Shown here one piece after another: positions 8,948 to 18,192 of a stretch of DNA of 64,000 nt; the first letter of the stretch is position 1; each line of letters begins with the position of its first letter. The translations under genes and the position numbers were made by a program. The DNA is from Hormoscilla sp. GM7CHS1pb (GTDB lineage Bacteria > Cyanobacteriota > Cyanobacteriia > Cyanobacteriales > Desertifilaceae), in NCBI GenBank assembly GCA_014323675.1, contig JACONN010000006.1:124001-188000 (forward strand), given 5' to 3'. The notes under the pieces were generated by a model. The model was not told the DNA's origin and ran no database searches. It saw nothing but the letters and a program-made list of their open reading frames with translations.

Positions 8948-9627
8948 ACAAAGGATTCCCAACTCATCCGGTTCAGACCGTCAAACACAGACTCAACTTT
9001 TACCAACCCTCGTTCTGGATGAGCCCATATGTTTCGAGCCTCCGATCCATCCGGCGATTTATGCTCGGGCAAAACGTTTTGCCCGCCCTTGCCCTTTGCC
9101 CGCTTGGGCAAAACATTTTGCCCAGAGTCCGCATTAGAGAGAGAAGACTTATCTGCTAGGCGCTTCAGCTTGTAAAGAAACTGAGGAACCTGGGCCACCT
9201 CAAGCTCTAGATGAAGAGCCAGTAGTTGCAAAATCGCTTCTGTCTCCTCAATAGCATTAAGGTCTTCTCTTTGGATATTTTCCAAAAGTGCGATTTCTAG
9301 GGCCTCCTTTTGATTCCGTTCCTTAATGACCGCCGGTATATATTTGAGCAAAGCCGATTTCGCTGCACGATACCGGCGCTCTCCAGTTACCAGTTCATAC
9401 ATATTTTCCCCCAAGGGTCGTAGCAGAACTGGTTGCAGAATACCATGTTGCTTAATGTTGGCAGTCAGCTGCTGCATAGCCGCCTCATCAAAATACTGGC
9501 GGGGTTGAAATAAGGGCAGTTTAATCTGGTCAAGGGGAATTTCTCTAACATCCTCCGAAACCATTGCACCATCTGTCCCCTTATCCTCATCCCAAGGCGC
9601 AGAATAATTATGGCTGGGGAACTCCAA
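8917..9627 (-). CDS. ParB/Spo0J-like partition protein
   Basis: ParB-like nuclease/partition domain protein of 236 residues. The N-terminal half carries the ParB signature: IPLDQIKLPLFQPRQYFDE, HGILQPVLLRP, the GERRYRAAK box and ALLENIQREDLNAIE. The start is TTG at 9627, fixed by an AAAGGAGG 9 nt upstream. The C-terminal half is unusual. It holds two GQNVLP peptides made by palindromic DNA repeats, and its last residues (VGAKHSGDKL) are encoded by a MITE end, so the native C-terminus is probably lost. Its first 150 or so codons and promoter occur again twice upstream. Confidence 0.8.
   Translation of the reverse strand: MEFPSHNYSAPWDEDKGTDGAMVSEDVREIPLDQIKLPLFQPRQYFDEAAMQQLTANIKQHGILQPVLLRPLGENMYELVTGERRYRAAKSALLKYIPAVIKERNQKEALEIALLENIQREDLNAIEETEAILQLLALHLELEVAQVPQFLYKLKRLADKSSLSNADSGQNVLPKRAKGKGGQNVLPEHKSPDGSEARNIWAHPERGLVKVESVFDGLNRMSWESFVGAKHSGDKL
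9067..9123. repeat. Two GGGCAAAAYRTTTTGCCC palindromes within parB
   Basis: Perfect 18-bp palindromes at 9067-9084 and 9106-9123 differ by one or two bases and are separated by a short G/C-rich spacer. They are read through in frame as GQNVLP peptides, so they look like short palindromic insertions tolerated by the ParB linker. Confidence 0.7.
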
Positions 9628-9706
9628 GTAAATAATCCTCCTTTAGAATCTCGTAGTTTAGAGGCACCATCTGGTACGAGGTACCTAGGTCAAGGTTGTT
9701 TTCCCT

Positions 9707-9735
9707 ACCTGAATACAGCATAGCTAACTTTATTG
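9707..9735. promoter_or_regulatory. 29-bp conserved motif upstream of parB
   Basis: A block starting ACCTGAATACAGCATAGC and ending TTTATTG lies about 80 bp upstream of the parB TTG. It repeats at about 10369 and 11030 in the tandem units and, with one change, at 44275 in an unrelated intergenic region. Function is unknown; it may be a promoter or protein-binding site. Confidence 0.35.
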
Positions 9736-9788
9736 AGTTTTATAACCCCTGTTAAGTTTTTTTTTGTTATACTTTATATAAGCCGAGC

Positions 9789-10289
9789 TTATGCTCTCGC
9801 CGCTGCCTGACCAACAGCCAAACAAAAAGCGCCCCCTAAGCCTGGAGGAACCTGGGCCACCTCAAGCTCTAGATGAAGAGCCAGTAGTTGCAAAATCGCT
9901 TCTGTCTCCTCAATAGCATTAAGGTCTTCTCTTTGGATATTTTCCAAAAGTGCGATTTCTAGGGCCTCCTTTTGATTCCGTTCCTTAATGACCGCCGGTA
10001 TATATTTGAGCAAAGCCGATTTCGCTGCACGATACCGGCGCTCTCCAGTTACCAGTTCATACATATTTTCCCCCAAGGGTCGTAGCAGAACTGGTTGCAG
10101 AATACCATGTTGCTTAATGTTGGCAGTCAGCTGCTGCATAGCCGCCTCATCAAAATACTGGCGGGGTTGAAATAAGGGCAGTTTAATCTGGTCAAGGGGA
10201 ATTTCTCTAACATCCTCCGAAACCATTGCACCATCTGTCCCCTTATCCTCATCCCAAGGCGCAGAATAATTATGGCTGGGGAACTCCAA
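9789..10289 (-). pseudogene. Truncated parB copy 2
   Basis: Same TTG start, Shine-Dalgarno and first 148 residues as the 9627 gene. After QVP the frame runs into the repeat junction (PGLGGAFCLAVGQAAARA) and stops at residue 166. The ParB fold core is kept but the DNA-binding C-terminal part is absent. It could still be expressed because each unit carries its own upstream region. Confidence 0.8.
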
Positions 10290-10450
10290 GTAAATAATCC
10301 TCCTTTAGAATCTCGTAGTTTAGAGGCACCATCTGGTACGAGGTACCTAGGTCAAGGTTGTTTTCCCTACCTGAATACAGCATAGCTAACTTTATTGAGT
10401 TTTATAACCCCTGTTAAGTTTTTTTTTGTTATACTTTATATAAGCCGAGC

Positions 10451-10950
10451 TTATGCTCTCGCCGCTGCCTGACCAACAGCCAAACAAAAAGCGCCCCCTA
10501 AGCCTGGAGGAACCTGGGCCACCTCAAGCTCTAGATGAAGAGCCAGTAGTTGCAAAATCGCTTCTGTCTCCTCAATAGCATTAAGGTCTTCTCTTTGGAT
10601 ATTTTCCAAAAGTGCGATTTCTAGGGCCTCCTTTTGATTCCGTTCCTTAATGACCGCCGGTATATATTTGAGCAAAGCCGATTTCGCTGCACGATACCGG
10701 CGCTCTCCAGTTACCAGTTCATACATATTTTCCCCAAGGGTCGTAGCAGAACTGGTTGCAGAATACCATGTTGCTTAATGTTGGCAGTCAGCTGCTGCAT
10801 AGCCGCCTCATCAAAATACTGGCGGGGTTGAAATAAGGGCAGTTTAATCTGGTCAAGGGGAATTTCTCTAACATCCTCCGAAACCATTGCACCATCTGTC
10901 CCCTTATCCTCATCCCAAGGCGCAGAATAATTATGGCTGGGGAACTCCAA
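10451..10950 (-). pseudogene. Truncated parB copy 3 with a one-base deletion
   Basis: Third tandem copy. A run of five C present in copies 1 and 2 is four here (near 10731), which splits the frame after VLLRPLG. The rest matches copy 2. The deletion is internal evidence for homopolymer length error or slippage in this window. Confidence 0.8.
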
Positions 10951-11193
10951 GTAAATAATCCTCCTTTAGAATCTCGTAGTTTAGAGGCACCATCTGGTAC
11001 GAGGTACCTAGGTCAAGGTTGTTTTCCCTACCTGAATACAGCATAGCTAACTTTATTGAGTTTTCTAACCCCTGTTAAGTTTTTTTTTGTTATACTTTAT
11101 ATAAGCCGAGCTTATGCTCTCGCCGCTGCCTGACCAACAGCCAAACAAAAAGCGCCCCCTAAGCCTGGGAGCGTTTTCTGTTTACGGCTATAA

Positions 11194-11626
11194 TTAGCCA
11201 TTGATAGCCGGATCGGTCAAAGCAACGGGAGCAGCCTCACCGGAGGCCAAGTCTAAGGGGAAGTAGAGAGCATTCCGGTGCATTACTTCTATTCTGGTTA
11301 GCACAGTTCAGGACAACTCCCCAGGGGCCGATCGCGCGACCTAGTGAATCGATAATGGACTGGTTGAAGTTGAAACCGTTCAGGTTGAAGGCCATCGTGC
11401 TCACGCCTAGAGCGGTGAACCAGATACCGATCGCCAGCCAGGCACTCAAAAAGAAGTGCAAGGAACGGCTATTGTTGAAAGAAGCGTATTGGAAGATCAA
11501 GCGACCGAAGTAGCCGTGAGCTGCTACGATATTGTAGGTTTCTTCTTCTTGACCGAACTTGTAGCCATAGTTTTGAGATTCTACCTCTGTAGATTCACGC
11601 ACCGGAGAAGAAGTCACCAGAGAACC
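11194..11626 (-). pseudogene. psbA: psbA (photosystem II D1) 3' fragment
   Basis: Encodes the last third of D1: SSPVREST, then ESQNYGYKFGQEEETYN, AAHGYFGRLIFQYASF and STMAFNLNGFNFNQS. A frame change near 11297 follows (after NCANQ). The other frame completes EVMHRNALYFPLDLAS and the true C-terminus through AAPVALTDPAING. Homology starts abruptly at about 11626, so the first two thirds are absent. Substitutions at normally invariant positions (LSAWLAIG, DSLGRAIGPWG) also point to a decayed copy. It probably recombined from one of several psbA paralogues. Confidence 0.88.
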
Positions 11627-11700
11627 ATAACAACATTACTAGCTACGAAAAATGCCACGAACCCGCAAGCACATCAATGCTTACTACGAACTATATTTGT

Positions 11701-13652
11701 GTGCGAAACGTTCGGGTGTAAACAAGTCTTAAACGGCTTGTGACAACCTAAGCCGGAACCATTAGCCGGTGAACTGTGGAATCCTTGTGGGTCCAAACCC
11801 CACCCTCCGGATACGGGAGGTACACCGGTCCCAACTGCTGCGGAGTTACATCACCGGCGGTGGAGAGCAGGGACTCAAATGTAGGAGAACTGGTAGCCTA
11901 AAACTGGTAACTCCGCTAGGAAAGATGCTCATGGCCAACGATAAGTGAATCTGTATAAGCCTCGTTAAGTTCAACCAGCGAAATAAGGCTATATGCGCTG
12001 GAGCCAAAAGGCGATGGTAGGTGTGGATAGTTGTGCGTTTTGGCTATCCCGTATCACTAAAATCCTCCCGGGGTAATGCAGGAGCCTAAAAGCATCGTAT
12101 GGATTCTACGGAACGTTATAACCTCTGTTGAGCAATCTATGGACCGGCTAAACCGTTCTCATTAGACGATTAACTGACCAGGAGATAAGTTAGATGATAA
12201 GCGAAAGCCAACAGGGGAGGGATGTCCTAAAAAGCCAATGCCTTGGGTAATGCTTAGGATATGCTGACATAGGACGGATATGGTGGGAAGTTGAGGGATG
12301 GAGTAACCCCAAAACGATACGGAACTAGACTGATGTCTAAGTATATATGATGACTCGGACGTGGACCTAGACCAGGTAATAAAGTATGAGGGGCCAAGGA
12401 GCCCGTGATGTTAGTAAAGAGTGCATGGTGCGAAACGTTCGGGCGTAAATAAGTCCCCTTAAGGACTTGTGACAGTCCAAACCGGTATCATTAGCCGGGG
12501 AACTATAGAATCCTTGTGGGTCCAAACCCCACCCTCTTGATACGGGAGGTACACCGGTCCCAACTGCTGCGGAGTGACATCACTGGCGGTGGAGAGCAGG
12601 GACTTAAATGTAGGAGAGCTGGTAGCTATCGCCGGTAACACCGCGCTTGTTAGATGCTCATGGTCAACGATAAGTAAATCTGTATAAGCCTCGTCAATTT
12701 AGACCAGCGAAATAAGGCTGAAACGCTGGCCCAAAAGGGAAATGGTAGGAGTGGATAGTCGTCATGCATGGCGATCACGTATCACTATAAGCCTCCCGGG
12801 GTATTGCAGGGGCCTAAAAGCATCATATGGATTCTATGGAACGTTATAACCTCTGTTGTGCAATCCATGGACCGACAATAGCCGACCAGGGGATAAGTGA
12901 GATGTTAAGCGTAAGGCAACAGGGGAGGGATGTCGCTTGTTGCTAATGCCTGGGGTAATGCTCAGGATAGGATGCGAACTGGAACCGAACTAACCAACCA
13001 AGGAAACGCTGCGATTCCAGTTAGCCGCTGACGTAGGACGGATATGGTGAGAAATCGGAGGGGAAAGTAGCTCTAAACGATACGGTGCCAGTGAATTCGT
13101 TCATGAGGCATATATACGAAGTTAAAGTTCAAGCGAGGTAAAAGCTTGCGGTACTCAGCCCAGCAGAAGCCAGGGAGGGACCACGTTAGGAAAGGATGAT
13201 AGGATGGGTTGGCAGTTTTCCCGTCATTCACCGCCCGAGGCTTGACAGAATTTAACTTGTACGAAAGAGGGAAATAAGGGGCAAAATTCCAGAAGATAAG
13301 GCCAGAGCGGAGTAATCCAATCACCGGCTGCCGAAGACAACGGCTCACCAACCAGGAGCCTCCTGCGGTGAAAGTCGCAAGTCCGGTTTTGAAAGGGAGG
13401 GTTGGGAAGCGATTCCTAGCTCGACCCCGACCAATGGGTTTTACGTCTTTCCCCGCACGAACCCTCCGGAGTCAGGCGCTAATCTCGTCCTACAAGAAAG
13501 GTGAAACATCACAAGACAAGGTTAGGGAGAGGTAACTCAACCAATAGCTGCCCATGAAAAGGGACCACCAACCAGGAGCCGGATGTGGTGAAAATCACAA
13601 GTCCTGTTTTGAAAGGGAGGGTTCGGAGGTGACTCCGGGCTCGACCCCATCC
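11701..13652 (+). mobile_element. Group II twintron, outer intron
   Basis: Begins GTGCGAAACGTTCGGGTGTA. Ends four bases after a CGACCCC block that follows domain V (GAGCCGGATGTGGTGAAAAT, about 13579) and a domain VI hairpin. Another complete intron (12428-13432) is nested inside. Removing it leaves about 947 nt of outer intron. No reverse transcriptase frame is present, so mobility would need a protein in trans. It lies between the psbA fragment and gltX. The flanks would join to a short frame only, so a host gene is not evident. Confidence 0.85.
12428..13432 (+). mobile_element. Inner group II intron of the twintron
   Basis: Starts GTGCGAAACGTTCGGGCGTA directly after GAGTGCATG. Ends four bases after CGACCCC at 13428, following its own domain V (AGCCTCCTGCGGTGAAAGTC). 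Length 1005 nt, ORF-less. The same inner intron sits at the same point of the homologous outer intron at 29694-30854. Confidence 0.82.
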
Positions 13653-13684
13653 CAGTGCATAGTTGATTAGGAGACGCAGAAGAA

Positions 13685-15129
13685 GTGACTGTCAGAGTCC
13701 GCATTGCCCCCAGTCCGACGGGAAATTTACATATCGGTACCGCTAGAACGGCTGTCTTTAACTGGTTGTTTGCTCGTCATCATGCCGGTACCTTTATCCT
13801 GCGCATTGAAGATACCGATGAAGAGCGATCGCGCCCCGAATACACCGAAAATATCACAACGGGCCTCAAATGGCTGGGTTTGAACTGGGATGAAGGTCCA
13901 TTTTTCCAGTCTCAACGCCTGGATCTCTACAAGCAGGCAGTGCAAACTCTCTTGGATAAAGAATTAGCTTATCGTTGCTACTGCACTAGCGAGGAGTTAG
14001 AGGAAATGCGGGCCGCCCAAAAGGCCAGAGGACAAGCGCCCCGCTACGATAACCGGCATCGTAACCTGAGTCCGGAACAACAAGCGGCTTTTGAGGCGGA
14101 AGGGCGGAAACCGGTGATTCGCTTTCTGATCGATGACAACAGACAAATCGTCTGGAAGGACTTGGTGCGGGGAACGGTCACGTGGCGCGGTAGCGACTTG
14201 GGCGGCGATATGGTAATCGCCAGATCCTCTGAGGCCGGGGAAGTCGGTCAACCTCTATATAACCTGGCGGTGGTGGTGGATGACATAGACATGCAGATCA
14301 CCCACGTGATCCGGGGAGAGGACCATATCGCTAATACGGCCAAACAGATTTTGCTTTACGAAGCGATGTCCTCGACTGTGCCAGAGTTCGGTCACACGCC
14401 GCTGATCTTGAATCAGGAAGGACGCAAGTTGTCCAAGCGGGATGGGGTGACTTCTATTTCTGATTTCCAGAAGATGGGTTATCTACCGGAGGCCCTGGCT
14501 AATTACATGACTCTGCTGGGTTGGACGCCACCGGATGCGAGGAAGGAAATTTTTACTTTAGAGAAGGTGGCCCCGCAGTTTGACTTCGATCGGGTCAACC
14601 AGGCGGGTGCTAAGTTTGACTGGGATAAGCTCAATTGGCTCAATAGTCAGTATATCCATCGGATAGCTGCTGACCAGTTGTGCGACCAGCTGATTCCCTA
14701 TTGGCAAGGGCGGGCCATGAGTTTAATGTAGAGAGCGATCGCCCCTGGTTAGAAAAGCTGACAGCTTTGATCGGTCCGAGTCTGACTCGTCTGGAAGAAG
14801 CCGTGTCTATGAGTCAGATGTTCTTTATTCCTGCTGTTGAACTAACAGAGGCGGGACGAGATCAGTTGCAGCAAGAGGGTGTAGCTGATGTAATTCAAAC
14901 TATTCTGGATGCTACCGATAACCAGCAACTGACGGAAACTGACGCCAAAGACATAATTAAGAAAATCACTAAGGAGAAAAAGGTGAAGAAGGGGTTTGTC
15001 ATGCGCAGTCTCCGCGCCGCCTTGACTGGCGACGTCCATGGCCCTGACTTGATCGAATCTTGGTTGCTGCTGGCACAAAGGGGACTCTCACGTCTGCGTT
15101 TGCAACAGGCCCTGACGGGCGATCGCTGA
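13685..15129 (+). CDS. gltX: Glutamyl-tRNA synthetase, one frameshift
   Basis: Class I aminoacyl-tRNA synthetase charging tRNA-Glu (in cyanobacteria usually also tRNA-Gln). The GTG start is preceded by AGGAG. Motifs: APSPTGNLHIGTART (HIGH motif) at the N-terminus and KLSKRDG (KMSKS-type) near residue 250. The frame breaks near 14705 (YWQG...). The following frame continues AGHEFNVESDRPWLEKL and completes the anticodon-binding domain, about 481 residues once one base is added. As this enzyme is essential, the break is suspicious as a sequencing error. Confidence 0.9.
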
Positions 15130-15204
15130 TGGGGAATGGGGAATGGGGGATGGTGACTGGGTAATCGAGTTCCGGCACCAGTTTAACCTTACTGTGTCGT
15201 CATC

Positions 15205-15549
15205 CCGCCTCCTAATGTTACGGGCAGTCTCCATATGGGTCACGCTTTTGAAAATGCCCTCATCGATACTTTGGTCCGCTACCACCGGATGCGCGGACGC
15301 AATACTCTCTGGTTGCCCGGCACTGACCACGCTAGCATCGCTGTCCAAACTATTCTGGAAAAACAATTACTTGCTGAAGGCAAATCTCGCTACGATCTGG
15401 GCCGCGATCGCTTTCTGGAACGGGCCTGGCAGTGGAAAGCTTCCTCCGGAGGGACGATCGTCAACCAGCTGCGACGCCTGGGGGTGAAGGATGAGAACAA
15501 CAAAAAAATGTCCAAGTCAGCGGTGTACGCAAGCTGCCGAGTGGGATAA
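15205..15549 (+). pseudogene. valS: Valyl-tRNA synthetase relic
   Basis: Encodes PPNVTGSLHMGHAFENAL (HIGH region), LWLPGTDHASIA and GGTIVNQLRRLGV, all characteristic of ValRS. It then jumps after about 95 codons to NKKMSKS, the C-terminal catalytic motif, and ends shortly after. The N-terminus, editing domain and tRNA-binding region are gone. The two active-site motifs have been fused by deletion. Confidence 0.85.
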
Positions 15550-15553
15550 AGGG

Positions 15554-15868
15554 ATGCTAGTGTTGGCAGAATTTGCCGGAGAAGGCAAGATTACTAACAT
15601 TCGCGATGCCACGGGATGGATTCTTTATTTTGTGGAACAATACCTGACTAGCGGCATTACGCCCGAGTTTTTAAGGGAAGAAGCCGATCGGGCGGAACAG
15701 TGGCGGCACAAACTGACTTTAGAAAGCCAGGATATAGCCAGGCGCAAATTGGAATTAGAAGCGCGTCTGGAACAGATTCAGGGATTGTCAGAAAGCCTCA
15801 AGCAGCGAGAAAAGGAACTGGAACGGAGGGAAAATGAGTTGCAGGCGCGGGAAGAAAAACTAAAATGA
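15554..15868 (+). CDS. Coiled-coil protein, probably 5'-truncated
   Basis: 104 residues from the ATG at 15554. The first half (VLAEFAGEGKITNIRDATG) is not recognised. The second half is strongly helical and charged with heptads (KQREKELERRENELQAREEK), a coiled coil. The frame is open upstream into the valS relic, so the native start may have been lost. The next small gene begins 8 bases later, suggesting an operon. Confidence 0.5.
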   Translation: MLVLAEFAGEGKITNIRDATGWILYFVEQYLTSGITPEFLREEADRAEQWRHKLTLESQDIARRKLELEARLEQIQGLSESLKQREKELERRENELQAREEKLK

Positions 15869-15875
15869 GATCGAA

Positions 15876-16028
15876 ATGAAAAAGTTACCGGATGAAAAAA
15901 CTCTGACCGAGTTAGTTGAACTGGGTAAGGATTTTGAAGACCAATGTAGAAAGCTGTACGAAATGGTAGAGGCATTTGCCCAGAAGTGGGAAAAACGATT
16001 AAAAGACTTAGAAGCAGAGGAAAAATAA
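15876..16028 (+). CDS. Small 50-residue charged protein
   Basis: ATG at 15876, stop at 16026-16028; begins MKKLPDEKTLTELVELG and ends in a charged helix (KRLKDLEAEEK). Probably forms a coiled coil with its upstream neighbour. It lies 8 bases after that gene and 2 bases before the DUF29 fragment. No family recognised. Confidence 0.5.
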   Translation: MKKLPDEKTLTELVELGKDFEDQCRKLYEMVEAFAQKWEKRLKDLEAEEK

Positions 16029-16030
16029 CC

Positions 16031-16213
16031 ATGACGATCGCTGAAAATATCGGGACTGATGCTAAGCTTTACGATCTCGATTACAACCTGTGGTTAGAAA
16101 AGACGATCGGGCAGTTGCGCGATCGGGCTTTTACCGAAATTGACCTAGAGAACTTACTTGAAGAGTTAGAGGCGATGGGTAGAAGCGAAAAACGGGCGGT
16201 GTACAGAGATTGA
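16031..16213 (+). CDS. DUF29-family protein, truncated
   Basis: 60 residues from the ATG at 16031. LYDLDYNLWLEKTIGQLRDR and DLENLLEELEAMGRSEKRAV match the first third of DUF29 proteins, which are common in cyanobacteria and of unknown function. The stop falls right after the conserved GRSEKRA block, where full-length members continue for about 90 more residues. Probably a broken copy. Confidence 0.65.
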   Translation: MTIAENIGTDAKLYDLDYNLWLEKTIGQLRDRAFTEIDLENLLEELEAMGRSEKRAVYRD

Positions 16214-16217
16214 GGAA

Positions 16218-16475
16218 ATGCAGCAGCTTATGAATTTATGGAGTCCGGGTACTTATTCATCAGTTGCTCAAAGTATTATCGACCATGCTTTCAGAAAAGG
16301 ATTTGATGTTCTGGACTATCTGCGTGCTGCGTCTAACTTCGATCGCGCTAAAGCAGTAAGAGTTCCGCCAGCCGGATTTCGCGATGACGGGACAGCACGA
16401 TGGGAAAATAAAAACACGGGAGAGTATATTATTCTGGATGATTTGGGGAAAATTAGGAGTTATGGTATTAATTGA
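16218..16475 (+). CDS. Hypothetical 85-residue protein
   Basis: ATG at 16218 with GAGG a few bases upstream. The C-terminus PAGFRDDGTARWENKNTGEY and IILDDLGKIRSYG suggest a small beta-rich fold. No family recognised. It follows the DUF29 fragment by 4 bases, so it is probably co-transcribed. Confidence 0.4.
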   Translation: MQQLMNLWSPGTYSSVAQSIIDHAFRKGFDVLDYLRAASNFDRAKAVRVPPAGFRDDGTARWENKNTGEYIILDDLGKIRSYGIN

Positions 16476-16495
16476 GAAAGGAGAGATTTATTCAA

Positions 16496-16900
16496 ATGAA
16501 CATGGCAGATATGGAATTGTTTGAGCGTCAGCGGATGACAGATTTAAAAAATCGTTTGTTTTCCCACGAACGCGGGATGCAGTCGGAACGCCATCGACTT
16601 TGGTTGAGTGAAAAGGATGCCAATGAAGAATATCCGGTTTGGGAACAGTTAGAAAGACTTTCTGCGGTAATTTTAGGATATGTTAGTCAAATTACATCAA
16701 CTGGATATACGGTTCAACCTGCTAGGGAGGTGGTGGAGCATTTACATTCCTTGAGTAGTTTTGAGGTAGAGTCCGTTGTCAAGTGGTATTATACTGCTGC
16801 AAGTGATTATCCCAAAATTCAGCAATATTTTGAACTTTTGGATTATTTACGTCTCTTGGCCTTGTCCTATGTGGAACGACATCAATTAGAAAAGCTATAG
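16496..16900 (+). CDS. Hypothetical helical protein
   Basis: 134 residues; the ATG at 16496 is chosen because AAAGGAGAG lies about 10 bases upstream, rather than the TTG at 16472. Predominantly helical, with no signal peptide or membrane segment. No family recognised. Followed by about 200 bp without a gene. Confidence 0.45.
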   Translation: MNMADMELFERQRMTDLKNRLFSHERGMQSERHRLWLSEKDANEEYPVWEQLERLSAVILGYVSQITSTGYTVQPAREVVEHLHSLSSFEVESVVKWYYTAASDYPKIQQYFELLDYLRLLALSYVERHQLEKL

Positions 16901-17104
16901 TCAGTATTTTGGCGATCGGGTAAAGACGAAAACAAATACGGATAGTAAAACTTGATGCTGAACGATCGCCCCTTATTCTTCCGGACGACCAGCAGTATCG
17001 CCGGTCCGTGAGAGAAAAAGCAGATCGCCTCCGAACGACAAAAAAGATCTGCTAAACCCTTGACAAACATTGCGGGATTGCAGTAGAGTAGAGAAGAGAG
17101 ATTA

Positions 17105-17437
17105 ATGGTGGTTGAGATGAGCCAGAAAACTAAGAGAAAAGTGCCTCTTGGCAGTCCGATGTTTCCCGATCGCCCGCCCCGAGATCCAGGAGAAAGACTT
17201 CATAGGAAAGCGGAACGTCGGGCCTTTGCCCAGCGTTGTCGGGCAATTTTTGACCGGGTGGCCCCGGAATTAATTGCCCAGCATTATGACTGGTCGATTA
17301 TGATAGAACCAGACAGCGGAGACTATTTTATTGACCCGGACCCAGAAGTAGCTTTCCAAAAGGCCAAAGGCAAACATCCGATGGCAGTGATTATGGAAAT
17401 GCGTTTGAATGAAACGGGGACTTGTGGGAAAATATGA
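17105..17437 (+). CDS. Hypothetical protein, cyanobacterial type
   Basis: 110 residues starting ATG at 17105 (a second ATG at 17117 is possible). Basic N-terminus (SQKTKRKVPLG), then a helical RRAFAQRCRAIFDRVAPEL and an acidic YDWSIMIEPDSGDYFIDPD segment. It resembles small proteins found near addiction-type loci in cyanobacteria, but no function can be assigned. Confidence 0.45.
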   Translation: MVVEMSQKTKRKVPLGSPMFPDRPPRDPGERLHRKAERRAFAQRCRAIFDRVAPELIAQHYDWSIMIEPDSGDYFIDPDPEVAFQKAKGKHPMAVIMEMRLNETGTCGKI

Positions 17438-17539
17438 TGCAAGGATATTTTGGCGATCGGGACAGTTATCCTTAAGGGACAGCAAATAATTAATGTTGGT
17501 TAGGCAAACTTTATATTAGCAATTACCAGAGGTTAAGTT

Positions 17540-17761
17540 ATGAATAAGAGAACCCCAGAACAAGAAGAAGTCATACAAGAAGCGTTGGAGATTTTAGAGA
17601 AATACATGGCACCATCTAAACTAGCGCTTTTGATATCTATGCTACCATGGGATGGTGGGGATTCTGTAGCGATGCGCGAAGAGTTGTTTGCTGGAGAAAC
17701 TGTGGATAGTTTGGTTGAGAAAATTCAAGTTTATCGGAAAAGTAAGCTCTCTCGCGTTTGA
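17540..17761 (+). CDS. Hypothetical 73-residue protein
   Basis: ATG at 17540 preceded by AGAGGTTAAGTT. Acidic and helical (QEEVIQEALEILEKYM). No family recognised. Followed by a 400-bp repeat-rich stretch. Confidence 0.4.
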   Translation: MNKRTPEQEEVIQEALEILEKYMAPSKLALLISMLPWDGGDSVAMREELFAGETVDSLVEKIQVYRKSKLSRV

Positions 17762-17769
17762 ATATGAGC

Positions 17770-18170
17770 AGGCGATCGCCCCTCATTCTCCCCAGATGCG
17801 ATCGCCCACTGCTGCACGACGGTTCCAGACTGCGGTACTGCGATCGCCCGTTCTTTCTGGCCACCCCGATCGCCTTGTGCGGCGCAACGGTTGCAGACTG
17901 CGGCGCAACGGTTCCGGACTCTGTACCCCGATCGCCCAACACTCAGAGAATATCACAACTTGCGGTGAGCGTATACGAAGTGCGCGTAGCGCTAGTCGAA
18001 CTGCGAAGCCAATAACTTTGCTCAACTTGCTGACTAGACCCGGCGATCCTTCAGCCGTCCCATACCTCTCGATCGCCCATGACGACGCCAGTCTTGAAAC
18101 CGGGTTTCTTTGGGGAAAATGTCGATATCTCGGTTGATAACTTCATGAGAAACCCGGTTTCTGGGAACTG
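17770..18170. repeat. Non-coding stretch of HIP1-like and AAACCCGGTTTC repeats
   Basis: Repeated GCGATCGCCC and CTGCGG-AACGGTTCC units, then two facing GAAACCCGGTTTCT palindromes near 18100-18160. The latter family also appears at about 21355-21395, 52580-52680, 53430-53490 and 58500-58535. No gene seen. Confidence 0.6.
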
Positions 18171-18192
18171 CGCCAAATAGAAAATGGTAGCC

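Larger units (their letters stand above)
9183..11168. repeat. Three tandem copies of a 662-bp unit carrying the parB 5' half
   Basis: The segment from GAGGAACCTGGGCC recurs with a period of 662 bp at 9183, 9845 and 10507. Each unit holds the parB promoter, the TTG start with its Shine-Dalgarno and about 150 codons, ending at AAGCCTGG. The copies are nearly identical. Copy 3 differs by one lost C (near 10731) and one A-to-C change. This implies a recent unequal duplication or an assembly artefact. Confidence 0.9.

Noticed and set aside
9600..11200. Replication origin or parS cluster near parB repeats
   Set aside because: No TGTTTCACGTGAAACA-like parS or DnaA-box cluster is visible; the repeats are simply duplicated parB.
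12459..13351. Open frames within the twintron as an intron-encoded protein
   Set aside because: All are under 100 codons and lack reverse transcriptase motifs.
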